Assembly (NCBI GenBank): GCA_947179485.1
Contig: OX359250.1
Coordinates: forward strand, 43,993,450-44,057,449
Origin: Allacma fusca
Lineage: Eukaryota > Arthropoda > Collembola > Symphypleona > Sminthuridae
DNA length: 64,000 nt
Direction of reading: 5' to 3'
The notes under the pieces: generated by a model
Seen by the model: the letters and a program-made list of their open reading frames with translations, nothing else
The model's database searches: none
What the model was told of the DNA's origin: nothing
Part shown: positions 31,372 through 43,740 of the stretch, one piece after another
Numbering within the stretch: the stretch's first letter is position 1
How the letters are laid out: each line of letters starts with the position of its first letter
Position numbers and translations under genes: made by a program

Positions 31372-32519
31372 CAGGGTTGCACAATTGAAAATGCCATGGC
31401 ATTTTCGGCATTATGCCTGCCCAAAATGCCCTGGCATTTTGGGCATTTTCATTTCATGGCATTTTGGGCATCTATGGCACTTTGGGCATATTCAGCCTAG
31501 GGCAGGCATTTTTGGCATATTCACTCCAATTTTTTAAATATATGACTTTAGCTACCTGCTAATTTTGCAAAATAAGTCACAAAACAGTATGTTGAAAATA
31601 ATTTTAATATTCAAATGGATTACATGATAAAATTATAGAAACAAACTGTTTCCAAAAAGGTTGAAACCTGGAGCCAGTTGATATAGACATATTTATGGAA
31701 AAATATTAATAATTCTATTTTCCTTAATTTGTTGAAAAAATTCGCTTGTACACAGTGTCTGTAATTATTTAGATTTCAAGAACAAACATATTCGGGCATA
31801 GATACAACACAAAAAGATAAAATAGCTGTTAAAAGATTAACAATATCATTGTTTGTGATCTTCAAAACTCGTCGTTATCTAAATGTATTTATTGTTACAT
31901 TTTGAACTCCTAGAATTATTACACTGGTTTACTACGGCTGGTTAAATGCAGTCTAACAAAGCCGACACAAAATTTGCTACGCAAGCTCCAAGTTTTGACA
32001 TATATTATAACATAATATATGTATAAAATAAGTCGCATTGTATGTATCTAATTAAAGTGTAAAATTTTCTATACTTTACAAGCCATTATCAAAATACGGA
32101 ATTTATGCTGGCACTGTGCAATTTGTTCCAAAAATTGTGCAAAATCCAAAAGTTTTTTTAATGTACAGCGCTGAAGGTTTGCAACTCCGTTGCTCCGGGG
32201 CTTATTGAAATAGCCATTAAGGAATTAGACGAATTAAATTCTTTGTTTTAAAATCAAGTATAACATTTTCTAAAACTGGATGGGTTTGATTATACTATGA
32301 AAAACTCCCTTATATTCGCTAAAGGAGCAATACTGGTCATAGTGTATAAGTTTCTGTAAAAATGCCAAATATGCCCAAAATGCCTGCCGAAAATGCCCAA
32401 AATGCCGGGCATTTTCAGAGTAAGGCATTTTCAGGGCATTTTCGGCGTTTTGGGCATTTTCAGGGCACTTTCAGGAGGGCAGGCATACAACTGAGGGCAT
32501 TTTCATTTGTGCAACCCTG
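31372..32519. mobile_element. hAT-type element with ggcattttgggc words
   Basis: The TIR cagggttgcacaa continues as a 24-bp terminal match with one mismatch, and the perfect 8-bp TSD ggcatgac is at 31364-31371 and 32520-32527. Both outer 150 bp are packed with ggcattttgggcatt and tgcccaaaatgcc words; the middle of about 800 bp is plain AT-rich DNA without a frame. Confidence 0.93.
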
Positions 32520-32532
32520 GGCATGACTCCAG

Positions 32533-32769
32533 TGGTCGTCATGGGTACAAAAAGTTTGTTCCCGTTCCTGTTCCCACTCAATGGGTACTCCCCTTAAGTG
32601 TTTCCGTACCCGGACCCGTTCCCGTAATAGTGGGAACAGTATTTTAAGTTCCCATGAATTTAATAAAAATTCGTACCCGGACCTGCTCCTGTACCCAGAG
32701 ATTAAAAATGTTCTGGACCGGTACCCGTTCCCACAGCTGGTGTTCCCGGTCCCGGGTCCAGGTAGTGTT
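32533..32769. repeat. Degenerate cccgttcccg word region
   Basis: Words such as gttcccgttcctg and acccggacccgttcccg resemble the element at 52792-53627. The right part is displaced by the hAT at 32770 and then meets the satellite, so only the left half of this element may remain. Confidence 0.5.
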
Positions 32770-33155
32770 CAGGGGTCGGATTTTTGTAGGAAGACGGGAA
32801 GATTCTTCCCAGGGAAAAAATATTTCTGGCAGGGAAAATCTCAAAGAGAAGGGATTTAATTTTACGAACAGGGATTTTTAAAATCGTTGACCATTTTTTG
32901 GCAGAGATTTTCAAATTTGTTGACGTGTTAAGGAAACTTGTTAAGCAAACAGGGATTTTTGGCTTGATTGGCCTAATTTGGCAGGGATTTTACGTCTTGT
33001 AAGGGTTTTTTGCCAACTGGGATTTTGAAAATCGTTGACCTTTTTTTCAGCAGGGATTTTTGAAATCGTTTAGGACCTACCAGCAGGGAGATAATAGTCA
33101 GCAGGGAAATTCAGGATTGATCTTAATAGGGATATTTACAAAAATCCGACCCCTG
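32770..33155. mobile_element. hAT-type MITE, 386 bp
   Basis: The TIR caggggtcggatttttgta is matched exactly at the right end (33137-33155), and the perfect 8-bp TSD gtagtgtt is at 32762-32769 and 33156-33163. The interior repeats agggattttt and ttgacc words. A partial relative lies at 9544-9770. Confidence 0.94.
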
Positions 33156-33163
33156 GTAGTGTT

Positions 33164-34312
33164 GAAAAAATTTCGATACTTTGGATTGGATTGAGGGATT
33201 GAAGGGAAAAATTTCGATAACTTGGATTCGATTGAGGGATTGACGGGAAAAATTTCAATAACTTGGATTGGAATGAGGGATTGACAGGAAAGATTTCGCT
33301 AACTTGGATTGGATTGACGGAGTGACGGAAAAAGCTTCGATAACTTGGATTGGATTGACGGATTGACGGCAAAAATTTCAAAAACTTGGATTGGATTGAG
33401 GATTGACGGGAAACATTTCCATAATTTGGATTAAATTGACGGAGTGTCGGAAAAAATTTCTATAACTTCGATTGGATTGACGGATTGACAGGAAAAATTT
33501 CGATACTTTGGATTGGATTGAGGGATTGAAGGGAAACATTTCGATACCTTGGATTCGATTGAGGGATTGACGGGAAAAATTTCAATAACTTGGATTGGAA
33601 TGAGGGATTGACAGAAAAAATTTCGATAACTTGGATTGGATTGACGGAGTGACGGAAAAAGTTTCGATAACTTGGATTGGATTGACGGATTGACAGCAAA
33701 AATTTCATAAACTTGGATTGGATTGAGAACTGACGGGAAAAATTTCAATAACTTGGATTGGAAGGAGGGATTGACAGGAAAAATTTCAAAAACTTGGATT
33801 GGATTGAGGATTGACGGGAAACATTTCCATAATTTGGATTAAATTGACGGAGTGTCGGAAAAAATTTCTATAACTTCGATTGGATTGACGGATTGACAGG
33901 AAAAATTTCGATACTTTGGATTGGATTGAGGGATTGAAGGGAAAAATTTCGATACCTTGGATTCGATTGAGGGATTGACGGGAAAAATTTCAATAACTTG
34001 GATTGGAATGAGGGATTGACAGAAAAAATTTCGATAACTTGGATTGGATTGACGGAGTGACGGAAAAAGTTTCGATAACTTGGATTGGATTGACGGATTG
34101 ACAGCAAAAATTTCATAAACTTGGATTGGATTGAGAACTGACGGGAAAAATTTCAATAACTTGGATTGGAAGGAGGGATTGACAGGAAAAATTTCGATAA
34201 CTTGGATTGGATTGACGGATTGACGGTAAAAATTTCAATAACTTGGATTGGATTGAAGGATTGACGGGAAACATTTTGATAACTTCGATTGGATTTACGG
34301 GAAACTCTACTA
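33164..34312. repeat. 41-bp satellite array, block 1
   Basis: Tandem units of about 41 bp with core ggattgacgggaaaaatttc followed by gataacttggattggattgag. A run near 33431-33748 returns almost unchanged 408 bp later (33839-34156), a higher-order duplication of about ten units. Long open frames on the minus strand (NPIQVIEIFPVNPS type) arise because the unit lacks stops there. They are not taken as genes. Confidence 0.95.
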
Positions 34313-35123
34313 CGCTCTCACTACGGATGAAGCAATGTCCACCATCCTCCGCAACTCGATTCCTGATTCTCTTTCAAGAATAGGCATATCGATTAGTCGA
34401 TTTAAATGAGTTTTAATTAACTCACGCGTGTTATGATATCTTCTGTTTAATGTGGCCCATGCTTCTTCATAATTGGCATCAGAAATTTAAAACGGCTGCG
34501 ACAATTCTGCTGGACTTCTCTTCAGACAACCTTTGAGATAACTTAATTTCTCTGCGCCCCTAAGTGTCGGATGATTATGAATACTTGACATAAACAGGTC
34601 CCTGAATGAAGTCCACTCCAACATACTACCAGAAAATGTTGGCGTCTCCAATTTTGGTAACTTCACCGTCACAGCATGCTCCGATGCTCCATCAGCCGAC
34701 ATCCTCCTTTTCGATGCTTGAGGTTCAGTGCCAGACATCCTTCCGATGATGCGCTTCACTGCCACCTTAACTTCATCAAACCGATCCGCTATTTCATCAT
34801 ACTGTTGAAGATGTACTTCCTCCTCCTGCTCCGGGCATGAAGACATAATTTCTTCAAATAATGAATTGAAGTCCTTCCACATATCCGTAATTTGTTGATC
34901 ATAGACCTCAGCTGTAGCCGCATTCCACAGTTGCGCATTCTCATGGTCAACCTTAGCCTTTACTCTTGTTAACTTGGACTTCACCAACTTTCTTCTTGCA
35001 ATCAGAGCATCCATAATGTCAGTCACCACAATAACTCCTCAGTAAAAATATGATTCAGACACTATCCGGTTCGAAGGACCAAATGTTGAGGTGTGTGTGA
35101 CTGATAAATAGTAAAATCCCGAT
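34313..35123 (-). mobile_element. BEL/Pao fossil: Gag region, primer site and part of the LTR
   Basis: On the minus strand a frame starting near 35029 encodes a BEL/Pao-type Gag N-terminus, with VKLPKLETPTFSGSMLEW, FRDLFMSSIHNHPTLRG and EKLSYLKG as family landmarks. Just before it is tttggtccttcgaaccgg, like the tRNA primer site that follows the 5' LTR. The LTR itself is split by the Ty3/gypsy insertion and continues at 40188. Only the first part of the element is present and it is broken in several places; pol was not found. It lies within the satellite. Confidence 0.8.
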
Positions 35124-35572
35124 TGTGTACAAAATATACATGTTTCTTATGTTTCTTCCGTTACACTTCATCCTCCCCAACACCTGCTCATTCCTGTCTT
35201 AACCTGAACGAACCTGTTCATTCCTGTCTGAACCTGCAGGAACTGGAATCATCCTGTTCCCACCTAACCGTTACCTTTACCAGGCTGAGACACACTCTCG
35301 TGCCAATACATTAGGGTAGCCCGTTCCCATGCTTCCCTAACAGTAACGCACACTCTCGTGCCAGTATATAAGGGTAGCCCATTCCCGTGCTTCCCTAGCA
35401 GTAACGTGCGACAGCACTAACTCTCTCAACTCTTACTCTCCCTCTCTCTCTCTCTCTCTCTCCACTTCTTCACATTCGGCTTTCTGAATAAACTACAATC
35501 TTTCCTATTCAATTATCGTCGTTAATATCTACGGACTTTCATTACGCTACAGCATAAACAGATATTAATGCA
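35124..35572 (+). repeat. Left LTR of the Ty3/gypsy element
   Basis: 449 bp, tgtgtacaaaatatac to ttaatgca. It includes tatataaggg (TATA-like), a long CT run and an aataaa near 35486 that could serve in 3' end formation. A 40-bp phrase beginning cacactctcgtgcca occurs twice inside the LTR. Confidence 0.95.
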
Positions 35573-35692
35573 TGGTGGCAGCTACGGTCGAATTCACACC
35601 AATTAATTACACTCTAAAGTTTACACTTTACGGACTACATACTACATACGTTCCGTGGACACAAAACTTCCGTCTCTCTTCTCACCCTCATC

Positions 35693-38600
35693 ATGGCTAC
35701 TCCAGCTGCACCTCCAACGGACGCACTCAGACCTCCCGAGGGATTCTCCTACGACACCCCAGCTCAGTGGACAACCTGGATTCGTCGTTTCCAAGGGTTC
35801 GTGACCCTTTCCAAGCAAACTGATGACGACTGGAAGATTAGCTCATTACTCTACCATATGGGCGGTAACGCCTATGAGATTTTTGACTCATTCCAGTTGA
35901 GCAAAACGGATGCCAAGGATTACGACAAAGTATGTGAAGCCTTCCGAGCCCATTTCATTGGGAAACTGAACGTCGTTTTTGAACGCTTCATGTTCAATTC
36001 CAGAGTACAACGGACAGAGGAGAATGTGGATCAATTTATAACTGATCTCCACAAATTGGCCAAAACGTGTAACTTTCAGTCCCTACATGAGGAGTTAATT
36101 CGGGATCGTATCGTAATAGGAATCCTGGATAAAACCGTGTCCCTCCAACTACAAACGAAGGACAAGTTAACACTGGAGAAAGCCGTAGCTCATGTGAAAA
36201 CTCACGAGAAGTTCAAAAAGCAACAACCCACCATTTCCGGAGGAAATACGGATGTGGACCGAGTTTTTGGCAAGAAAAACTCCCAATCAAAAGGGAAATT
36301 CAACAATAAAACATGGAAATGTTTTAATTGTGGAGACGTGAAGCAACACTCAAAGGACGCTTGCAGAGCCAAAGGAGCCAAGTGCAATACGTGCGGTAAA
36401 ATGGGACATTTTGCCAAAGTTTGCAAGTCAGCCAAGGACCAGGCCAAGCCCAAGAGTAAATCAAAAATACAACAAGTCCAGGAAGATAGCGACACAGACT
36501 CAGTGTTCATGGGTGAGGCCAATCTGGCTGAAGATCACCCCAAGAGCAATTGGTCAACAGAGATAATAGTGGGAAATGTCCCCATCATTTTCAAGTTAGA
36601 CACGGGAGCAGACGTCACCATCATCCCTGAGCACATTTTTGAACAAAACCTACCCAAGGCAGTCCGTCATTTACGACCGGACCACAGAAAATTCAGTGCC
36701 GCGAATGGAACAAATTTATCAGTTACCGGCAGATTCAAGGCAAATTTACTGTACAAGGACAGAGCAACTCAGGCGGACATCTACGTCGCCTCCGGGCTGA
36801 AGCAACCTCTACTAGGCAGAAATGAGTGTTTAGCTTTACAGCTAATAAAACTTACAGTTAACTCAATTGACATGATCGGAGCATACACTACAGTACAACC
36901 CCATACTGAGTTCCCAAACCTATTCAAAGGATTAGGCACCATGGCACAACCCTACACAATCAGGCTCAAGGACGGAGCCCAACCTTACGCCATAGCACAA
37001 CCTAGGAAGGTCGCCATTCCCCTCCTGCCTAAATTAGAGGAAGAACTAAAGAAGCTAGAACAACAAGGCGTCATCAGACCCATAGATGAGCCTACGGATT
37101 GGTGCGCTCCCATCGTGGTCGTTAAGAAGCCAAACGGAGATATCCGACTCTGTAAAGACTTTACAAAGTTAAATGAATCAATTGCCAGGGAATTCCATCC
37201 CATGCCAGTTGTCTCGGAGACCCTAGCAAAGATACAGGGCGCTGTAATTTTCTCCAAAGGCGATAACCGCCAGGGTTTTCATCAAATCAAACTATCTGAA
37301 GAGAGCCAAAAGCTGACAACCTTTATTACACCGTTCGGACGGTACTGTTGTTTACGATTACCATTTGGAATCAGCTCAGCCCCGGAACATTACCAGAAGC
37401 GGATGTCCGAGGCCTTAACAGGACTTCCCGTAATTCATCACACTGACGACTGGTTAGTGTGGGGGAAAAATCCGGAGGAACACGACAGGAACTTAAGACT
37501 AGTTCTCACCCGACTCCAGGAGAAAGGGATAACCCTGAATGCAGAAAAATGTGAATTCGGGGTTAAACAGGTCAAGTTCCTGGGACATATAATTTCAGCC
37601 AAAGGGATTAGCATCGACCCAAAACGGCTAAGAGCCATTACCAACTTACCTACACCAAAGGACACTTCGGACGTTAGAAGTTTCGTAGGATTCATCATGT
37701 ACATTGGACAATTTATTCCAAACTTATCAACAATAATGCAACCCTTGTATGCATTATTACAAAAGGACGTCGAGTTCAAGTGGGGACCTGCAGAACAGAC
37801 AGCACATACCACGGTAGTAGGACTGCTAACGTCCGCCCCGGTGCTGGCCATTTACAACCCCAATTTTCCCACTACCATTTCCACGGACGCATCATCCTTC
37901 GGCCTCGGAGCCATTCTTAAGCAACAACAGTCAGACAACACTTGGAGACTTGTGGCCTGTGCGTCCCGAACACTGTCCTCGACGTACACGATACGCCCAG
38001 ATTGAAAAGGAAGGATTAGGAGTTGTATGGGCATGTGGGAAGTTCGAAACCTTCCTCACCGGCTTACGATTTCAGGTCGAAACCGATCACAAGCCCCTCT
38101 TAGCCATTCTGAAAACAAAGCATCTCGATGAACTCTCTCCCCGCCTACAACGATTCAGGTTACGCATGATGCGTTACGACTTTTCAATTTATCACACACC
38201 CGGGAAGAATCTAGTTGGAGCGGATTTCCTATCCCGACATCCCCTCCCTACCACGGGCAACCAAGACTTTACAATGGACTGCAACGCTGCCATTGAACTA
38301 TTTATTGATTCCTTACCGGCAACTGACGCCAAATTACAAGAAATCAAGGAGGCTCAACAAAAGGACGATACGTGCAAGCAATTAGCCAAGTACAGCCGTT
38401 CAGGATGGCCTCCCCTGAAGGAACTCACCGAGGAGTTCAAACTATTTCACACTCATAAAGATGAGATCTCAGTCCAAGGAGATTTACTGTTACGAGGCAA
38501 CCGCCTCATCATTCTCAAGACTTTACAATCAGAGATGCTCCAACGTGTCCATACAGGACACATGGGAATTTCCAAAGCAAGAGCAAGAGCCCACACGTCC

Positions 38601-39659
38601 ATGTGGTGGCCCGGAATCTCAAGAGACATTCAAAGATTAATCAAGAACTGTCCAACGTGCATTCCGCACAGACAAGAGAGGAAAGAGCCGCTGATGCCCA
38701 GTGATTTTCCTCACAGACCATGGTCCACCATAGGGATGGACCTTTTCCACCATGAAGGGAAGACTTACCTAATAGTCAGTGACTATTATTCAAGATACCC
38801 AGAGGTAGCACTATTATCAAGTACCACGTCTGAAGCAATCATTTCACATTGCAAATCCATCTTTGCCAGGCACGGCATACCGGATATTGTCAGATCCGAC
38901 AACGGACCTCAATTTCAAGAGGCATTCAAATCATTTGCAACCAACTGGGGATTCCAACACATTACATCCAGTCCCCATTACCCACAAAGCAACGGGTTAA
39001 TCGAAGTAATGGTAAAAACCATAAAACAGTTGCTAAAGAAAAACCCCAAGGATTTTCAAGAAGCATTACTAGAGTACAGGAGTACTCCACTGAACAACGG
39101 CTACACCCCTGGTCAGTTATTAATGGGAAGACGTCTTAAGTCTAGTCTACCCATAACACCAAAGTTACTGCAACCAAAAGCAGTAAACGCCAAAGCAGTA
39201 AAGGATTTTGAAGCTGCTAAGAAGCAAAAAGGCAAAGAACACTTTGACAAACGACACGGAGTTGTCGCTAAACCAGATCTTTCAATCGGACAACCTGTAT
39301 GGGTGAAAGACAAACAATTGTGGGGCACCATCCAAAGTCCAACCAAGGAACCACGGTCATACAACGTCCAGACCCCCCAAGGAACCTATAGACGAAACAC
39401 GTCTCAGCTATACCCGATGACAACACCGGTTAAGAAGCAGGAGTTTGTAACACCCCCGGAGGAACCACCGTCTACACCTAGTCCGGCAAGAACTGAGATC
39501 ATCCCATACAGCATGACTCCCAGTCCCTTCAAGCAGATCAAAACCCCAAGTCCTCCCAAGGTCAAAACATTTACTCTCCCAGGATCCAGCCGATCAGATC
39601 CCGTGACCAAAACCAGATCAGGACGTCTAGTCAAGAAACCTGATAAATACGTAGCATAA
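35693..39659 (+). mobile_element. Gag-pol coding region of the Ty3/gypsy element
   Basis: Parts in order: Gag with two CCHC zinc knuckles (CFNCGDVKQH... and CNTCGKMGHFAKVC, about 36310-36430); aspartic protease (KLDTGADVTIIP, about 36595); reverse transcriptase (CAPIVVVKKPNGDIRLCKDF, about 37110, and HTDDWLVWG, about 37440); RNase H; integrase with an HHCC finger (about 38550-38670) and a DDE core (MDLFHHEGKTYLIVSDYYSR; SDNGPQF; ending in GLIEVMVKTI). Two zinc knuckles and this integrase suggest the Mag-like branch, with moderate confidence. No envelope frame follows pol. Confidence 0.9.
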
Positions 39660-39744
39660 AATATTTCTCATGTTACGTAATTTCTTATTCTCATTTTTAT
39701 TCTTTACAGTTATAATTTTGTAATCTCAAAACAAAAGGAGAGGA

Positions 39745-40187
39745 TGTGTACAAAATATACATGTTTCTTATGTTTCTTCCGTTACACTTCATCCTCCCCA
39801 ACACCTGCTCATTCCTGTCTTAACCTGAACGAACCTGTTCATTCCTGTCTGAACCTGCAGGAACTGGAATCATCCTGTTCCCACCTAACCGTTACCTTTA
39901 CCAGGCTGAGACACACTCTCGTGCCAATACATTAGGGTAGCCCGTTCCCATGCTTCCCTAACAGTAACGCACACTCTCGTGCCAGTATATAAGGGTAGCC
40001 CATTCCCGTGCTTCCCTAGCAGTAACGTGCGACAGCACTAACTCTCTCAACTCTTACTCTCCCTCTCTCTCTCTCTCCACTTCTTCACATTCGGCTTTCT
40101 GAATAAACTACAATCTTTCCTATTCAATTATCGTCGTTAATATCTACGGACTTTCATTACGCTACAGCATAAACAGATATTAATGCA
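39745..40187 (+). repeat. Right LTR of the Ty3/gypsy element
   Basis: 443 bp and identical by eye to the left LTR except for six fewer bases in the CT run. It is followed directly by ccgat, the right half of the TSD. Confidence 0.95.
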
Positions 40188-40565
40188 CCGATGTAGTTTG
40201 ATTTACTATGAAAGTTACTGATTGCACATGTATTTAAGTAATTGACTTGACCGAATACAAGAATTACTATTCTAAAGATTAACAAGAGTATTTATTGAGA
40301 TGTTAACAGTTCCGTGTCTTAATGCATTCTGTTACAAGCGTTAGTCATCATTGCATCTTAACCAGATCAATGTACTAATACTTACATACGCTTGCTATGC
40401 TACATTTCATAATACTTGCCTTACAATTATTACTATGAAAGTAATATTCAGTACTTTTGCTATTGTCAAATAACTTAGAAATGACAAAAATAGCTAAATA
40501 AAATAATTTCACTTTCTTCAATTAAAAATAATAGCAGTAACAATTACTACTGCTACACAGTAGCA
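40188..40565 (-). mobile_element. BEL/Pao LTR, the part beyond the gypsy insertion
   Basis: This AT-rich stretch continues the BEL/Pao LTR interrupted at 35123. Support: the phrase aaagattaacaag...gtatttattgagatgttaacag with ttaatgcattctgttac (about 40273-40345) recurs inverted at 63926-64000, and is therefore part of a dispersed repeat. The outer end, near 40565 (tgtgtagcag on the minus strand), is a guess. Confidence 0.6.
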
Positions 40566-40597
40566 AAACTATGCCATTTCACTTCTCAATAACGGGA

Positions 40598-42025
40598 ATA
40601 ACTTCGATAACTTGGATGGATTGATGGGAAAAATTTCGATATTTTGGATTGGATTGAGGGATTGACGGAAAAAATTTCGATAACTTGGATTGGGATGACG
40701 GGAAAAATTATAATAACTTGGATTGGAATTAGGGATTGACAGGAAAAATTTCGATAACTTGGATTGGACTGACGGATTGACGGGAAAAATGTCGAAATCT
40801 TGGATTAGATTGAGGGATTGACGGGAAAAGTTTAAACAACTTGGATTGGATTGACGGATTGACGGGAAAAATTTCGATAACTTGGATTGAATGAAGGGAT
40901 TGACGTGAAAAGCTTCGATAACTTGGATTCATCTGAGGGATTGACGGGAAAAATTTCGAAAACTTCAATTAGATTGACGGATTCACTGAAAAAACTTCAT
41001 TAACAAATGACGGATTGATGGGAAACATTTCGATAACTTCGATTGGATTAAGGGTTTGACGGGAAAAGCTTCGATAACTTGGATTTAATTGGGGGATTGA
41101 CGGGAAAAATTTCGAAAACTTGGAATAGAATGACGGATTTACGGAAAAAACTTCATTAACAATTGACGGATTGATGGGGAAAATTTCGATAACTTGGATT
41201 GGATTGAGGGATTGACTGGAAAAACTTCGATTACTTGGATTGAATGAAGGAATTGACGGGAAAAGCTTCGATAACTTGGATTCAATTGAGGGATTGACGG
41301 GAAAAATTTCGATAACTTGGATAAGAATGACGGATTCACCGAAAAAACTTCATTAACAATTGACGGATTGATGGGAAAAATTTCAATAACTTGGATTGGA
41401 TTGAGGGATTGACGGGAAAAATTTCGATAACTTGGATTGGATTGACGGAAAATTCCAAAAACTTGGACTGTATTAAGGAATTGGCCGGAAAATTTCAAAC
41501 ACTTGGACTGGATTAAGGGATTGACGCGAAAATTCCAAACACTTGGACTGATTTAAGGGATTGACGGGAAAATTTCAAACACTCGGACTGGATTAAGAGA
41601 TTGACGGGAAAATTCCGAACACTTGGACTGGATTTAAGGATTGACGAGAAAATTCCAAACACTTGGACTGAATTAAGGGATTGACGGGAAAATTCCAAAC
41701 ACTTGGACTGGATTCAGGGATTGACGGGAAAATTTCAAACACTTGGACTGGATGAAGGGATTGACGGGAAAATTCCAAACCCTTGGACTGATTTAAGGGA
41801 TTGACGGGAAATTTCCAAACACTTGGACTGGATTAAGGGATTGACGGGAAAATTCCGAACACTTGGACTGGATTAAAGGATTGACGGAAAATTCCAAACA
41901 CTTGGACTGAATTAAGGGATTGACGGGAAAATTCCAAACACTTGGACTGGATGAAGGGATTGACGGGAAATTTCCAAACACTTGGACTGGATTAAGCGAT
42001 TGACGGGAAAATTCCAAACACTGAT
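40598..42025. repeat. 40-41 bp satellite array, block 2
   Basis: Continuation of the array of block 1 on the other side of the nested LTR elements. The first part (to about 41440) has the 41-bp gataacttggattgg type, some units disrupted. The last 580 bp are a regular 40-bp subtype with ttccaaacacttggactgg. Frames across it are by-products of the repeat. Confidence 0.95.
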
Positions 42026-42315
42026 TATATTTAAAATATTTGAATACGAATTGGCGGATTTACAGTGGGTTGGCGATTTCTAATAAAGATGAAGGCATTA
42101 CCCGGATGATGAATAAAAATCAAAAAGTTCTAAAGAATTAGTGGGTAGATCAATTTAAATCATACATAAATATGATTAACGGGTCAAAATTTGCAGAACA
42201 TACATATATAGATTGTTGCACTATTTCCCATCACAAATTCGTTCTGATCAGGAAAATGCGATGATGCAAATATCTATAGAGTTGGTTTAAATTACAAGGT
42301 TGGTTCCAATTGGAG

Positions 42316-43179
42316 ATGTTAACTAACATACCTCCGCATTTACTCAGTTTCACGGAATTCGCGAGCATGGCAGAACGGATGACAACGCTATACCAACAAG
42401 AAGAAGCGATTGACGAATGGCAGCGTTTAGGGTCACTTAACCAGAGCACCGGATCCCGACCCAACCGAATCTCGGAAATTTTACAGGAAATTGGACAATG
42501 GGAAGAGTGGATGTTCGCAATGACTTGTGCAGTCGAAGCAGAGAAAACAACACCACTTCATGCACGACGAAAGACTGGAGGAATAATTACCATGCGGAAA
42601 CCCCGAGGGGCCGGGAAATTCCTATACTTGGACGAGCTTGTAACAGTCAGAATCTGGGAAAAGGAACAATTCCACCGGATACGGGAAGGAATCAGCGAAC
42701 GACCAGAAGGACCCCATTACCAACCCTACATCATGAGAGAAGAAGATGAACGGAGACCAGGACTAACTCCAATACATGTGGTAAATCAAGCCATAGAAAC
42801 GTTCCAAACGCCATTTTGGCAATCCATCGTAGTGGAAGCCAGGCTAGCGGAGCGAGAGTTGGAAAATCTGGTCCAAACGCTGGGAGAGCGAACGAACGTC
42901 GAAATCATCCTACGGGACCCCGAACACGTGGCGCTAAACACACTCAGAAGGGACCCAGTTAAAATATCAAGACAAATCCGATACCTTTCCATCTCGATAC
43001 CAACGGAGAGAGAACATCTTGTACGAGAACTAAGGAAGGAACGGTATCACGCGGAGAGTGGACAAAACCCCAGCGAGACCCACCCATTCGTCGTATTGTC
43101 ATTTCGGACAAGAAGGGACGACGACTCGGAGAAGGTCACCCATGAGGGGCCTTCAAACCAAAAAGAAGAACGTCAATAA
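42316..43179 (+). CDS. Unidentified protein, possibly a Gag-like remnant
   Basis: One frame of 287 residues from the ATG at 42316, open upstream to about 42280 without another ATG. It has no signal peptide, membrane segment or zinc knuckle. It is charged (many Arg and Glu), with helical stretches such as WQSIVVEARLAERELENLVQ, and a hydrophilic C-terminus. It is much richer in GC than the flanking sequence, as is the gypsy coding region, which argues for real coding history. Beyond the stop the DNA could specify further basic, Gln-rich sequence. A retroelement Gag that lacks zinc fingers is one guess. I do not recognise the family. Confidence 0.5.
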   Translation: MLTNIPPHLLSFTEFASMAERMTTLYQQEEAIDEWQRLGSLNQSTGSRPNRISEILQEIGQWEEWMFAMTCAVEAEKTTPLHARRKTGGIITMRKPRGAGKFLYLDELVTVRIWEKEQFHRIREGISERPEGPHYQPYIMREEDERRPGLTPIHVVNQAIETFQTPFWQSIVVEARLAERELENLVQTLGERTNVEIILRDPEHVALNTLRRDPVKISRQIRYLSISIPTEREHLVRELRKERYHAESGQNPSETHPFVVLSFRTRRDDDSEKVTHEGPSNQKEERQ

Positions 43180-43604
43180 CCTAACAAGGAGGACGTCGGC
43201 ATGACCACCAACAGCTTGGTTATGGCCACCAAAAGAACCAGCGGGAGCAAAATTACCCAATGACGGGAGAAATTCCTGAGGGGAATGTAGATTAGGTCAT
43301 ATCTGCGAAGGAATGATCTAGCGTAGTTGCATTTTAACATGACCTTATGTGACATCAACCATTGGGATTTACGGCGGATGTTGCATTACTGTCAACAAAA
43401 ACAGTAGCAATAAGAGAAAATCAAAAAAAAAATAACAAAATGTATCAAAAAATCAAACAAAAATGGTTAACTATTCAAATGATCTCATAATCCTAGGATG
43501 TAATAAGTTACGCCACAGGAAGTTACAGGTCAGACCTTAACCTAGATCTCGACCGTCACAATTCTTTCCGCATTCGGAAAACATGTAAACAGTCAACAAA
43601 AAAA

Positions 43605-43740
43605 GGAGTATAAGACGGAGGATCTCAACCGAGAGTTCTCATAATCACCTGCATCACTCTAGATAGCTCAATACTTGAGACTACTCAGTGAACACTCAAG
43701 ATTTACCAGGAGAATTTTTTCGGAATCCAAATCAACATGA
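43605..43740 (+). promoter_or_regulatory. Possible promoter and leader
   Basis: gtataagacgg at about 43609-43619 is TATA-like, followed after about 25 bp by ctcataatcacctgcatcact, a plausible start region, and a leader of roughly 100 nt to the ATG at 43737. Support is by spacing only. It could equally be part of an LTR. Confidence 0.3.

Larger units (their letters stand above)
35124..40187 (+). mobile_element. Ty3/gypsy LTR retrotransposon, very young
   Basis: Two LTRs (35124-35572 and 39745-40187), each starting TG and ending CA, are flanked by the 5-bp TSD ccgat (35119-35123 and 40188-40192). By eye the LTRs differ only in the length of a CT run, so the insertion is recent. A primer-site-like tggtggcagctacggtcg follows the left LTR and a purine run (acaaaaggagagga) precedes the right one. 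The interior holds gag and pol. It looks nearly whole, with about one interruption of the coding sequence, which could also reflect frame changes this group is known to use. It sits in the LTR of a BEL/Pao fossil. Confidence 0.95.

Noticed and set aside
33136-42017. Minus-strand frames of up to 119 residues with NPIQVIEIFPVNPS repeats
   Set aside because: They come from a satellite unit without stops on that strand, shift frame with every unit, and have no start context or domain.
33164-42025. Regular 40-41 bp repeats resembling a CRISPR array
   Set aside because: Units are contiguous and have no unique spacers; the genome is eukaryotic. They are a tandem satellite.
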